Source of the DNA: Saturnia japonica
Lineage: Eukaryota > Arthropoda > Insecta > Lepidoptera > Saturniidae
Direction of reading: 5' to 3'
Assembly (NCBI GenBank): GCA_033032175.1
Contig: CM065304.1
Location: 15,066,001 to 15,130,000 of the forward strand
Length of the DNA: 64,000 nucleotides
Shown here: positions 1 to 12,700 of the stretch, one piece after another
Numbering within the stretch: the first letter of the stretch is position 1
Layout of the letters: each line of letters starts with the position of its first letter
The notes under the pieces: model-generated
Told to the model about the DNA's origin: nothing
Databases searched by the model: none
What the model saw: only the letters and a program-made list of their open reading frames with translations
Translations under genes and position numbers: made by a program

Positions 1-1556
1 GGAGCTGGCGCGGGACTGGCAGCGCGGGAAATTCCCCTGACGCCAGCAGGGGTTGCGCTTTGATGGCTGAGGTGGGGGGCGCCGCCCGGGGGGCCGCCTG
101 CCTCTGTGTACGTGGCCGCGTGGTACGCGGGGCCTTGGGGCAACCGCGATAATTCGCGGGATGCCCCTCCTCCCCGCATAACACGCAGCTCGGGGGGACG
201 ACGGAGTCACGCTCGCGCGTGCACTCCCGGGTGGGGTGGTCCTCTCGGCACTTTACGCACCGCGGACGAGAGTGACAGTTACGGGCAGCGTGCCCGTACA
301 GCTGGCAGTTGTGGCACTGCGCAGGCTGGTGGTTTTTGTATGGGGGCTCCACGTTAATCCCGGAGAGCCCGCACACCGTCTCTAGCTGAAAAATGGCCTT
401 TCCCTCGGGGGAAAGGTCCAATATGGCCACTACCATTTGTAGTGGCCGCTTATCCTTACTGTACATCCGGTGTACTTCCCGGATGGGATAACTTTGCTCC
501 TTGAGCGAGGAGCACACCTCCGACGGGTCGAGCTCCACCGGAATGCGGCGGATGACCACTCGGAGGACGCGCTCCTCCGCGAGAGAATAGGTGTAGAATT
601 GCAGACCTTTCTGCCGGAGGAGGGTGGTGAGTTTCCGAAGAACTCACCGAAATGGAAATCCCGTTGACTATGTTTCTAACCTTGTAATACTCGAGTTTGA
701 GTCTGCGCATTTCATTGCAGACTCCCATCCAGGCCGCCTTGTCCCGGATTATAATTGGAGGTGGGGCACGCTCTTTTTTCCCGCCGGCGGGCGCGGGGAG
801 CTGGGAGGACGCGGGGTCGACGGCGCCCCTGACTACTGCATTAACTTTAACTTTAGGCGCCGGTTGAGCAGTCGGACTGCTACGCGCCGTTCGCTTACGC
901 GACGTGACGACGGTAAAGCCGTCATTCTCAGTATCCATCTCCGGAGATGCATCCGGACCCGCGGGCGAAACTAATTCGACCGGAAGGGCCGAAAAAGAAT
1001 TAGTGGTTTTTACCGCGGTTTCCGTGGATCGCGCGGGACGGACGTACGGGCTATTTTTAGCAACCCTAGATTGTGACCGCGAATTACGCGGCCCTCGCCT
1101 GACGGAGGCGGGGCTTGACCCGCGCGATTGGCTAGTCGGGACAGGGTGCGTGGCCGTAGGCGTGGCCACGGCCCCGGATGACGCGGCGGACGGACGCGCA
1201 ACGCTGCGCGCGGGACGTTTGGGCGCGACGCCGACTGGCGCGGCGCCAGTCGGTATAACGGTCGGAATAACGGTCGCGGCCGTGACGTCATCGGCCGCCT
1301 TGCTACCTGAAGCGGCCGCCTCGCTACCTGTAGGGGCCTGACGAGTCGCTGTCGCAGCGGTGCGACGCGCGGCGGGAGCGTTATTATTATTTTTGAATTC
1401 CTCTATGATAGAGGGATTACGAACAAGGACGAAGTTTTGGAATTTGAGATTTTCGAACTCCATGGACTTTATTCTGGCCTGCAACCCGTTAACGCAGGCG
1501 ACCAAATCATTAATTGTTTTTGCCATCTCGGCGGCATTGAGTGGGGTTTGGGACAT
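1..1556 (-). pseudogene. jockey-superfamily LINE ORF1 (gag-like), frameshifted
   Basis: Nucleic-acid-binding ORF1 of a non-LTR retrotransposon. The frame opens at ATG 1554-1556 (MSQTPLNAAEMAK), has a short coiled-coil start, then a long Ala/Thr/Pro/Ser-rich basic linker. Near 635-655 the reading frame shifts by one. In the new frame there is a gag PRE/C2HC-type region (VVIRRIPVELDPSEVCSSLK) and three zinc knuckles between about 340 and 165: CHNCQLYGHAARNC, CVKCREDHPTREC, CVLCGEEGHPANYRGC. The element runs off the left edge, so ORF2 is not visible here. The shift makes this copy dead for ORF1. Confidence 0.8.
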
Positions 1557-2025
1557 GATTTTAAATTAAAGGCCTCCCTGCCTTAGGGGCAGGGGGTGCG
1601 CCAAAATTTATAACGACTATCCGAGTCGGGCAAAAGTCCTGTGGTCGAGGTGCAATGACACACAGGAAGGACCTATCAATCCTAAGGAGCCCTAACAAGC
1701 CCGGGGCCGAGGACGCAGACCGGTAATTAAACCGGGCTAGGCCCAAACAGGTTCCCGGGGATGGAGTGTGCAGGATCGGAAGGTTTGGCAGGAGACACTT
1801 GGGGCAAGACTATGCGATAACCGCAAAGGCCTAGATTCCCAGGCCCGTCCGAGTCTGGCTGTTTGCCTCTGAAGGAGACAACCAGCGGGCTGCTCGGGTC
1901 ACGCCCCACTTGCCTTCGTTGGCACCGTCAGGTATCCAGCAAGTGACCACAAAACCGTGGATTTACAAAAAAAAACAAGCAAGCAAGTCGCACCGAAAAG
2001 TGCGGTTTACCGCGCGAGCGTTAGA
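1557..2025 (-). mobile_element. 5'UTR of the jockey-type element
   Basis: GC-richer non-coding stretch upstream of the minus-strand ORF1. It contains no open frame with recognisable protein. It abuts the LTR-like repeat whose end I place near 2025-2030. The exact junction is not certain: a T/A-tract lies at about 1965-1980. Confidence 0.5.
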
Positions 2026-2855
2026 CACTTGTTGGTTTACGTTGTTATTACAACAATATATTTGAAATAAATTTCAAACATACGATCGCAATAGTATGGT
2101 CACGTGATGGTCGAGAGCACAAACGGAGACACGTCCGTTCGCAACCAAGACCAAATCGGAACCCTGCTCGTTGGCCCCAGTAGAGCGCCTTTTATATGGT
2201 TTGCCGGAGAGCGAGACGGATGATGGCGTCTCTATCTGTACTGCTCATTACCAAACTTGGATGTGGTCCGTTAACCGCGGTAATGCGCAGTGGTTGCAAT
2301 ATCGCTGTCTCTGTCTATTATTATTATTACTTGTATACAGAATACAATAAATTGTTAATATCTCTAATTACAATTACTCAATTACAATAAAAACTATTTC
2401 ACATTAATGTAGACACAAATACCTATTCAAAAACACTAACTTTAACATTATAGATCAATAAACATGGGAGATATAAAGCATTAAACATTGCAACTTTAAA
2501 ACGTCTTGCGACTCATTATATACGCACTATTTGAGCTTACAAACATTATAAAATACATACAGAAGGCTATTTTACTTATATAACACAAAACATTACGTAT
2601 AACTTTTATAAAATATGAATTATTGACAATATATGATTTTAGTACTTTAAGTGATTATTTTTATTAAACTACAAACATTTTCATAACTTATATACTGCTC
2701 TTACATACCTACACGCTATAGTAACATATTCAAAACATTAGAAACATTTAATTATTGATTGTTCGTGCAAATTATTCATCCTTACAACTTATATTTACAA
2801 TCGTTATTATCGTATCATTACGCTTAGGCCTATGCGTCGCTAACACTAGGGGTAA
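2026..2855 (-). repeat. LTR-like repeat, copy 1
   Basis: Read on the minus strand it starts TGTTAGCGACGCATAGGCC at 2855 and carries a promoter-like ATATAAAAGG near 2195, then GGGGCCAAC. The same sequence, in opposite orientation, is at 42013-42690 and continues at 43985-44170, with homology along almost the whole length. TG start, TATA box and an internal AATAAA suggest a long terminal repeat (about 0.83 kb), perhaps solo, of an unidentified retrotransposon. No matching pol gene is in the window. It truncates a mariner gene at 2855. Confidence 0.55.
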
Positions 2856-3435
2856 GTTTTCATTTAGGGCATTGTTTAGGTGCTGAACCAGGATCCAACC
2901 ATCTTGCTGAGCGCTTGCGGTTATCAAACAGAATCTATTTTTCATCGCAGGTAACAATGCGGTTCAAAATTCCTTCATTTGTGTGTCTGTAGAGCAGTGC
3001 AAGGCAAGTCTCGACGCGTACTTGGCGCTGGCGATCATTGAGTTCGTGGGGCACCCATTTGTCAAGCTTTTTTACCTTGCCAATTTGACGCAAATGGACC
3101 AATATTGTTTTGACACTAACGTCGAAAGCTGCTACTAATTCAGCCGTAGATTGTGTATCATCAGCTTCCACAATCGCCTTTAATTCGTCATTGTCGACCA
3201 AAGTCTTCGGACGACCGCGAGGTTCATTTTTCAGGTCGAAATTCCCAGAACGGAAGCGAGCAAACCAATAACAGGTGGTGGGTTGGTTTGTAGTGTTAGC
3301 TCCGTAAACGTCGTTGATGTTGCGTGCCGCTTGTGCCTCGTTGCTGCCACGACGGTACTCATATTCCATAATTACTCGAATTTTTAACGTATCCATGATG
3401 ACAAAAAATATCGATGCAAATGTAACACTAATCAA
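2856..3435 (-). pseudogene. mariner transposase, N-terminal remnant
   Basis: Minus-strand frame with the mariner helix-turn-helix region: EAQAARNINDVYGANTTNQ, WFARFRSGNFDLKNEPRGRP, then the first catalytic Asp in NRIVTCDEK. After CDEK an in-frame TAG (near 2940) replaces the usual Trp codon, and the frame continues as ILFDNRKRSARWLDPGSAPK up to 2855, where the LTR-like repeat begins. The second and third catalytic Asp are missing. Dead by stop codon and truncation. Confidence 0.8.
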
Positions 3436-3669
3436 TAAACAAATGACTACTTTTGGAAAAAGAATTCCATGTTTTTAAAATAAAATTAATTTGAAATTAG
3501 AATTCTTAGCCAAACAAAAATTATTTTGATTTGAAATGGCCAGTACTGCAGAACGGCAATTTCATAGGTAAAGGTAAAAACCTATTATATATATATTTTA
3601 GTGAGTAAACATTAGATTTCTTCAATGAATAATCACTTTGTAGGCTAATATTCCGTTTAATTGTTTTAG

Positions 3670-3795
3670 AAATACCGATACTTCGGTGACTTGTGACGCA
3701 GTACCGTTACACTATAGCGTCACTGAAACTTCGGTCTTTGAGAAACAAACACCCGTCGAAGATATCGATGACGTGCTTAATGAAATCATAAAGTG
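3670..3795 (+). CDS. Vps13B: Vps13B exon 1 of window
   Basis: Acceptor ttgttttag, donor gtaagt. Enters in phase 2 (one base completes a codon) and leaves in phase 2. Encodes an acidic, Thr/Ser-rich stretch (NTDTSVTCDAVPL... EDIDDVLNEIIK). The preceding exon is not securely seen; the next 3.6 kb to the left is mobile DNA apart from a weak candidate start at 3536. Confidence 0.7.
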
Positions 3796-6700
3796 GTAAG
3801 TTGAAACAATACAAACATATTGTGTGCATAATATATTATAATTGTTAGAATATTATCAAATATAATGTACAAGTAGCGCCATCTATGAGACATTGAATAA
3901 AACAGTCTGTATGAAACCGCCAACCAACGACTTTTATTAATAATGTTACGTGAAGTTATGATATTCATTTAGAACATATTTCTTTCAATAACAACTTCAC
4001 TTGCGTGATAAGCTTATTTCATATATATCCGTATATATTATATTCCGTATATACCTACCTATATTCCGTAAAATGTTTAACATGTCGTAACACTGTATAT
4101 TTGTTAATATTGCTGAAATCATATAAAGAAAACATTAATGCTAGACAAGCTATTACTCTTATGATAATTTCGTCTATTGCTTAAAAAAACCATTTTTAAT
4201 TTTTTATAGGTTTAGCGTTTAACCACAATCTTACGTGATGTTAAGTGACGATATGGTCTTAGACAGTGACTCGCTAAGCTTAGTGGAACTTGCTCTCAAG
4301 TACATGTGCCGAAACACAGAACTTGGCGACAGATTTTCAATTTGAGGATGGCAGCTAACCAGACGGGCATTAGAAAATGCCCTACCACCATGCTATTGTT
4401 TCATCATGATGTTTTCTTTCACCGAAAGTTCAAGATAATTTCAGGAGATGCCAGGGATTACATACAACTTATCGACGCGGTTTCCGTTCTCGCTACCACG
4501 GAGCTATCATTGCTTCAATTTATTATGTACGTTAAAATTAACTCAGCTTAAGAAAATGTGTACACTAAATTCTAAATACTTATATGTTAAGGTTACATAA
4601 GTATGGAAAGAATGCAAAATCCTCGTGGCCCTATTCAGTCGTAACTAACCACTTCTGTGGGACTTGGAATCCTTCTTCACAACAGCCCAGAACTGATATA
4701 GTCGTAAGTATCTACATTTACTGCCTACCTAGTTAATTAGTTAATGGCCAGTGCTAAAGTCATAAGAAATACATAGTGTAATAATATTATAATATTAAAA
4801 ATCTTGTCCCTAGGTTCTTGTCTATTCTGCCAAGGGTGCCAATTTTTTTAAAATATGAAATATGGTTTTTTGAGGCTATTTATTACCTGAAAAAATATAG
4901 AAGTTGGAAAAAAAATAGTAGCTTTCAAACAAATATTTTCTTTTTTAAAGGAATATTTTTTTTTTGCTTGATTGATAGATAATCATGATAGTGACAAATA
5001 ATCAAATTGAATATAACATACTAAATTTCGTTCAGAAATAAATAAAGGCTGAGTTTTGAACCCTGAGTCCTGTGTTTCGTTCCGTTTTGTCGATTATGAA
5101 CGATTTTCACAACACCTTACTCATTATGTCAAGTTTCATTCCTCAGCATAACGAAAAAGAATACAGCGCCATTGTGGGCACTGTTTTGGTTAGATATAGT
5201 CAATTAATTTACCTAAAGATTAATGTTTATATTATTTTAATAGAAACTCAATACTCAAAACTTAATATAAAAACATGAACAAGAGAAGGCTCGCAATTTA
5301 TCCAAAGAGGGGTGCAAATCAAGCTATTTGATTTTAAGTTTGGTACCGTAAATGTTTAATGAATCACCTACCGTAATTACTCGTATTATGATTAATACTG
5401 TGGGATTTTTGAACTCGAATACAAACTTTGCATATGGTCAGTAAAGGAGATCATTATTAAATAGTCTCGACGTTATATTATAATTTACGATGAGCTTCGA
5501 CTTGTACTTAGATCATATTAACCGTATAGTAAAAAAAAAACCTCAACACTCATAAAGACTGCCGACAGAAGTGAAAACTCAATTTTGAATTTTTAAATCG
5601 ATTGTAGACTGAATTATTGCAGACATGTCGGTGACTTAAAAAGTCAAACATGCATATGATACAGTCGAGTATATACAATGTATTAAAGTATATATGCGTA
5701 TACATGTAGACAGGCTATGTATTACGCGTCGCTAGACTGACGCAAGGACAATACGTCACGAACATTTCGAGGTCATCTTTGACGCCAAGGTCACGCGAAC
5801 CCATAAGTTTTTCTCCTATCAAAATTGCTCAAAGCGGCTAAAGAAGTTTTCACTTTAAAAAAGACGCAAAACTAGTATCATCGGTGAGAAGGCTAATTGA
5901 CTAACGTGTATTTAACAAACAAACTATACACTTTTATACACAGCTAAGGTACCAAACAAGCATACGCCGTCTGATGGTATGCTGTTAGCGTAGCCTATGG
6001 ATGCTTGTAACTAGTGCGTTGCTGATCTAGAACCCCTTCCCCCTTCCATTAAAAGCTCTGGAAACCCAACACAAGGTTATTTGGCTGCGATCTTCTGTAG
6101 GTGGAGATATTTCACCGCTCAGACTGTTACAAGTAGAGGGAAATCTCCAAAAAGAGATTACCACCACCTTTGACATAATTATTGATATGTATAATCACAT
6201 AATCTCGGTATAGGGAAGATTTAAAGACAAGGTATATAATACAGGTTAGATACCAGCCGGTTCGCGGGGGTGGTGGTTGTTGTTTAGACGTTCAAATTGC
6301 TTCGGTCTTGCTGTTGTGCAACGCATCGACGATAGCATTAACCCTGCGGTCCTATGACGCTGCACCGCTTTGCAAACTTGAACCTGGAACTGTCATGGCA
6401 CCCCCTTCTGCTGTCATCAAAGTACGTTGATATTTTTATTTATTTATTATATGAACACCAGCAGAGAGCACATTATTCAATGATAACAATAACAAAAAAG
6501 GATAAATTAAAAGTTCCAATCTGATATAGCCAATTGTAGCCAACATGTGAATATTAAATTTCCTGATAAAGAATATAAACATCTGAATCAAAATCAAAAG
6601 GCCGCGTCAATTGTGTTCTTGTGGTAACGTCAAATCTGCTCAAAATTCATCAAACATCATTTTAAAGTTCTACTCGTTTGACTGAAATATTAAAACTTTT

Positions 6701-9700
6701 CACTCAATGATAATGTCAATATTTTAGGGGGTCTAAGTTCATTGGCACTGTTCGGAGTAGTATCCACAGTATTATTCAATTTAATTTATACCATTTCCAT
6801 TTCTTTATTTTCTCGATGACAGCTCCTATGAAAACTTGAACGAGCGTCTTTTTTACATTATGTATGCATTATTTTATAAAAATATAACGTTTACACACGT
6901 ACAAGGTTATGCCAGAGTTGGAGAAACTGATAGAGATGGAGCTATATCCATAAACGTAACACGATAACAGAATCGATATTTTTTACACAATGTATGAAAC
7001 TAAACTACTGCCGGATACTTTTGTACAAATTTATTAACTAATATCATATTTCATTACAAGATGTTACACGTATTAATTCTAGATTGATAATGCCAATTTC
7101 TTCAAAATTTTCGAAGCTGTTGTAAAATAAGTAGGTATAGGTAGGTACTCGACAATGAAATGAAATAATTATAACGACAGGTAATCTTTATTTATTTATT
7201 TTAATCAAAATCTTATGAATCGTCACTGTCGTAATCGTAATAAATATAGTGATCGATATCATTACTTATTTGGTCACAACACTATAACGATCAAATTAGA
7301 ACTGACATCGAGAAAATAAAGAAATGGAAATAGTATAATGTATTTCTAACACATTTTTTTTCTTTCTGCACTGATTTTCCAAATAATCCTTAACCACGCT
7401 AATTTTCACACTCTTCCGTGTGCGCAATATACATAAAAAGATGTCCGAAGTTTTCTATTCATGTATATTTATATATAGATTAGAAGCGACCCCAAAAACT
7501 AAGTTTAACTAGGTTTTGCTTAGCTTAACCTTGCCTCACAATACGAATACGACAATAAACATTATGTGAACGTTTATTTCCAGAAACCGTTCTATATATC
7601 GGTGGAAATGGGTCGAGAGACTTTTGTGAGCGGTCAGCTCGAGGTATTGAACCAGGATCCCTCGCCGTATTATAAACCGCCGCCTGGTCAGGTAGCTCTC
7701 GACCGACCCACCGAGTTTGCTATACAGTGCAACCAGAAGGTACTAATCCAGTAGACAACTTTTGAATATTTATTTTAATCACTTTATATGTTGAAAATAA
7801 TATTGATGAACAAAAATTTTTACATTTACAACTTAATATATACCTTATATACCTTATATTTTTTGATATAAATAAAAATTGCGCCACAAAAACGTGGCAT
7901 TATGATATCGTGACGTCATCATTAATTTTATATGTCAAAGCCGTTAAAGATGACAATCAGGTAACAAGTGAACTGACAACTGTGACAACTCAACGATCTC
8001 ATGCAAGAGTCTAAACGTTCAATGTGTCCTGAATGGTGACGTCACGTTTACTAATAGGCGTTTCAATCATGTGACTCACAGACACAAAGTATCAAGTCCG
8101 GTGAAGCTGTAAAAGCCGCAGCGGCTCTGTTTTTGGATAGGGCCCCTAAGGCTAAAAGTGTAGTCAGTTTAAAAAAAAACAAGGTATTAATTTTCCAAAT
8201 GGTAAATTAAATAAATAAACTATTACTTTTTACAGATTTGTATTGTTTTAGGCTTTTTAGGCTAATATTACTTAATAGGTTACTTTAATTTTTATACATA
8301 CAGTACTACGCAAAATTATGGCACTTCGTTTGATGGTAAGCACAGTACATACAATACAAAAAACGGCAACCGTGGCTCATCACGAAATGTGACAACTCAA
8401 AAGAGACCCGCTGTATGGGTATATAATCGTGTGCATGGTCGACGCGACCCAATTGGGCACCGCGGAACCGTCTCGCTTGATCACTGAATATACACCACAC
8501 CGTTTGATTCCGAAACGCGACACGCATTAACTTGCTATTACGGTAGATTTGTTACGTGTGGTGTATGGTGGTTACAATCCATTCGAACACAGTTGTGTTC
8601 TACTTAACCAGCAAAATCAAATGTTTGACATTTATAAACGTACATTATATATTTTTTTATAGAATTCTATAAGTACCAGTGTCTTCCCGGGGTGAGTAGG
8701 ATTTCCAGAACTCCTCCTTCTTGGTGCATACGCTATGATAGCCGCTTACCATCAGGCTGACCGTATGCTTGGGTGCCACCTTAGTTGCATAAAAAATGCA
8801 GTATTAAAATTACAAATTGTAGCTAACTAATAGTAAATATTTATTAATATAATGGAAACAATAAAGCTTTATGTTTCGTCCATTAGGTTGCGTTGCTTAA
8901 TTTATATTACGAAATTAAAGAGGACATCAACGTACTCGGTGTAAGCGTTACTTATCTGTTGCTGAACAGGCTCAATACCGATATATTGGTGAGTTTATTT
9001 TCACAATTATTGATTATAACCGATAATTTACCATTATCATTACATGTTTCAGGAAACTACAAAATGTATATACGGTGAACGCCATTAAAAAAAAACTCTT
9101 TTGTTGGCCCACGGACACGTTTTAGTCTCCCTTATTTACATTTGGAGGGTTCAATGAGTCTTCAGAAAAACTTTTCAATAGGAATAATATCACGTACGGT
9201 TTTACGATTAGTATATGCATGTATATACTGGAAGCAGCTAAATTTGTTAATAAACACCCGAAGCTGTCCTAAACAGCTGGGGACATATTTCCCAGAAATA
9301 CCAGGAATACTGATAGAATTGTCTTACCTAGAGCACCAAAAACGGCATTGTACAATAAAGAGGTGTTATGCTACACAGGTATGGACACGTATATATAATG
9401 CCGTCCCTTACGATATTAGGGAACTACCAGAAAAAAGGTTTGCCAGATAATGAAAATGGTGGCTAATAGAAAAATCATTTTATTCTGTATCAGACTTCAA
9501 TAATAATAAAGCAGAATATTGTACATAAAGATAACTCTTCTGAGTAGGTGTAATATGTTAAATTTTAATAATTGAATATTTTTAATTTTAAGTATATTTT
9601 ATGAGAATAAATTTAATTAATGTAATATTTGTATGTCGCGCAATGTGACAAATGTACCTGGACTCGTATAATTATAGACCAAACACCGACGTGTAACCTA

Positions 9701-12700
9701 CATTTATGAAAAATAAACTATTATTATTATTAATATAGTACCAATTGGTGACATCACTATTTTAAAAACACAATAAACTGACACATGGAATGTCACTTTA
9801 GTTCGTGGGGAAAATTTTCGCACTATAGTTTAAAACTCTTTCGAATCATCTTACAAAACGAACTATGGTTAAATATTTGGATGTCGTGGAATCTTAGAAA
9901 ACCGGATTAAAATATTTAGATAATCATTATTCCTTCACTTTTCATACTTGCATGTATTATTTTAAATGTAGGTATCGCCGATTGCCGTGCCACATGAAAA
10001 GGAAAACAATTGTGTTTTGCGTCTAACCACATTCAAAGTTGCCGAGCCTACCAAAGAAGGAAGGTGAGTTTTAAAGAATCAAGTCTTAGATTTAATATTG
10101 TCGTCTAACAAGGAATTTGCGAACTTTGTAAACGCGTTATAGTGTGTTTTTTTTAATATGCAAATTGTTTACGTTTCACGTTTCGCCATGTGATCGAATG
10201 TGAAGAATGTTTAATATGTTGTTATCATTTTTAAACAGTTTTTACTTCTATATAATTATTATGTATTTCTTTAAAAATCGTTTTTCGGTGGGGTAAGCGC
10301 TTGCTAAAAATCCGTAATATAGAGAGACATTGAGAAATGACCAAAAAACCTGCGGACATGCAATATAGTTTTTCCTTAATATCTTAAACTAGACCAGTGT
10401 AATTACAAATTTATTGGTTAAATATATTGTCTACTGAGATCACGCAGGAGGTTATTATAATAATTTAATTTAACAAAAGAAAGTGGGTGCATGTTCTTTA
10501 AATGCGTTAAAAGTTACACTTCTGCAACATAATTAAAATTATTTTTAATTTACACAAAATTAATATAACGAAGTGAAGTAATAAAAGGCTTGAAAGAAAA
10601 ATTAGAAAATATACTCTGTTGTTATTTCATTATTTATAATCTATTTCTACATGATACTTACTATATATATAATTTAAAAAAATAGTTAGTCGGACTATCT
10701 TCATAAAACTAAAACAAAAGATTTAACAAACAACTACTGTCAAGTATATCAGACAAGCCATGGTTAGCAGCACTTTTCTCATTAGTAGTAACCGAAAAGT
10801 TTACCGCAAGTTTCTCTTGCGAATAATATCGAAATTGGCTATTATCACCATAATAAAGCAAAAAAATTTTGGGCTGCTTCATGGTATATACTTTTTGTTG
10901 CATTGTGTAAAAATTAACTATAAATATTTTTTTATAACGTGCTTAAAGATGTATAGCTTCAGTAACGATTAATGTGTATTTTAGTTTCAACGGCACTCCA
11001 CTGTGCCGGTTCTGGTTGCGCGATCGTTGGCGCGGCACCAATCCATCGGAACTAAGGGCGTACTTGTGCTTGGCTCTACCGGCTGGCAGTTATCCGGCTT
11101 GGACACCAGTACCGATACGGCTCGGAACCGGACCCTCAAGACGCTCCGTCGCCCTTATCGACACTAACAAAAAATCTGTGAGTGGTAAAATAACAGATGA
11201 TTAAAAAAAAGAGTGATGGAGGAAGAAATAAACAGAGTAGCTGACCCATTTGAATATTTCGCTCATTAAAGAACGTAAATTTTCTTTAGAATATAACTGT
11301 CATGTTACATAAAAAACAGATTGCTAAAAGAAGTCGCCTTTTTATTTTTAAAAATATCCATTTTTACTGAAAATATAATTTTTTACTTTTCCGTGAATAG
11401 CTTGGAATATTAGTTTAAAAATGATTTTTGAATAATTAATTTTGATGGAAAATTAAAGGAGATATCGCGTTGCCACAGAAAAACGAGTGAACCTTACGGT
11501 ACTCGCATATTATGTGTAACATCTGACTTAATAAAGTTTATATACATAAATTAGTTTATATACACACACACGCACACACTGTTGGCTGGCTGTACCAATC
11601 TCTCAGAAAATGGGTTTGCATCATCTGACGGCCAACTCTACTACAGCGTGCGCTTATTGGACAATCAAAAATAGCGCGCGCTTTCCCGACTTTCTGTTAC
11701 ACACCTTCGCCCTTTTTTACGAAATCACTCCCACAGATCGCAGGAAAACGAGAGGAAATATGTCACACATCAAAAAACACCTCTGAGAAATAATACGTTT
11801 GGTAATCAGGTGCCAGTTGTGGTGACCCAGTTTAAACACGAGGGACGCTGGCTCGTGTCGGTTGGTAAGGATCCCTGCCCTCAGTACATTGTGCACAATC
11901 GGACGCGAGCTCATTTTGCCATCGCTGAACCGTTACACTTACCCGATGAACCGTCTACTTCGTCTGTTATGGTGAGTTGCTCAATTATTTTTTTCTTTAC
12001 AAATCCAATATATAAACCTTAAGGATTACAGTGATATAAAAATAATTTGAGTAACAATTTTTCATCTTAAGAAAAAAACTATAGCAATTTAAATAATTTC
12101 CAACATTATGACTGTTTATATGAAACAATTTATAAATATATAAATTCTTAAAACGAAAGTTCTAGGTATTTAACTTTCCCTTGAATTGGAATTTTTGATT
12201 TTTTTAATCTTGACTAAATCCAAAACAATTTCGTTGAATTGCATTCTACGTTAATTTGATAATATAATGGAAAATGTGTGTGTGTACCAGAGTACACAGG
12301 TAAGAAGTGAAACTTCTTTACGACATATCATTTTTCTACTATTTGCAACTTCACGAAAATGGGGTAGATAAGGCTTAAGCCTTAAGAAAAACAATATTTT
12401 CCGTATTAAATTAAAGCTATTTTATTATTATAGACATGCATACAATTAATTAGTAATTGATTTTATCATTGTTCTTATTATAATATCATTGCTATTTATT
12501 TATTGTATTATATTTACAAGTTATGAATAAATAATTGGAATTATCTTTTCAAAGTAATATAATTATATAATGACAGTTAATCTTGTAGAAATGCAACGAT
12601 TTTATAAAATTAAAAATGAATAAATAAATCATTAAAAACGAATAATTAAAAAAGATGTACGTATACATATTTTTATTTTCTAATCGTGTTTTATTTTTAA

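Noticed and set aside
106..1341. Plus-strand open frames over the jockey ORF1
   Set aside because: Shadows of the minus-strand ORF1; no recognisable protein.
4445..4526. Use of the strong-looking tttcag at 4444 as acceptor of Vps13B exon 2
   Set aside because: Would need a phase-1 upstream exon, but the upstream exon ends in phase 2.
10709..10972. Overlapping open frames on both strands
   Set aside because: AT-rich intron, no splice or family support.
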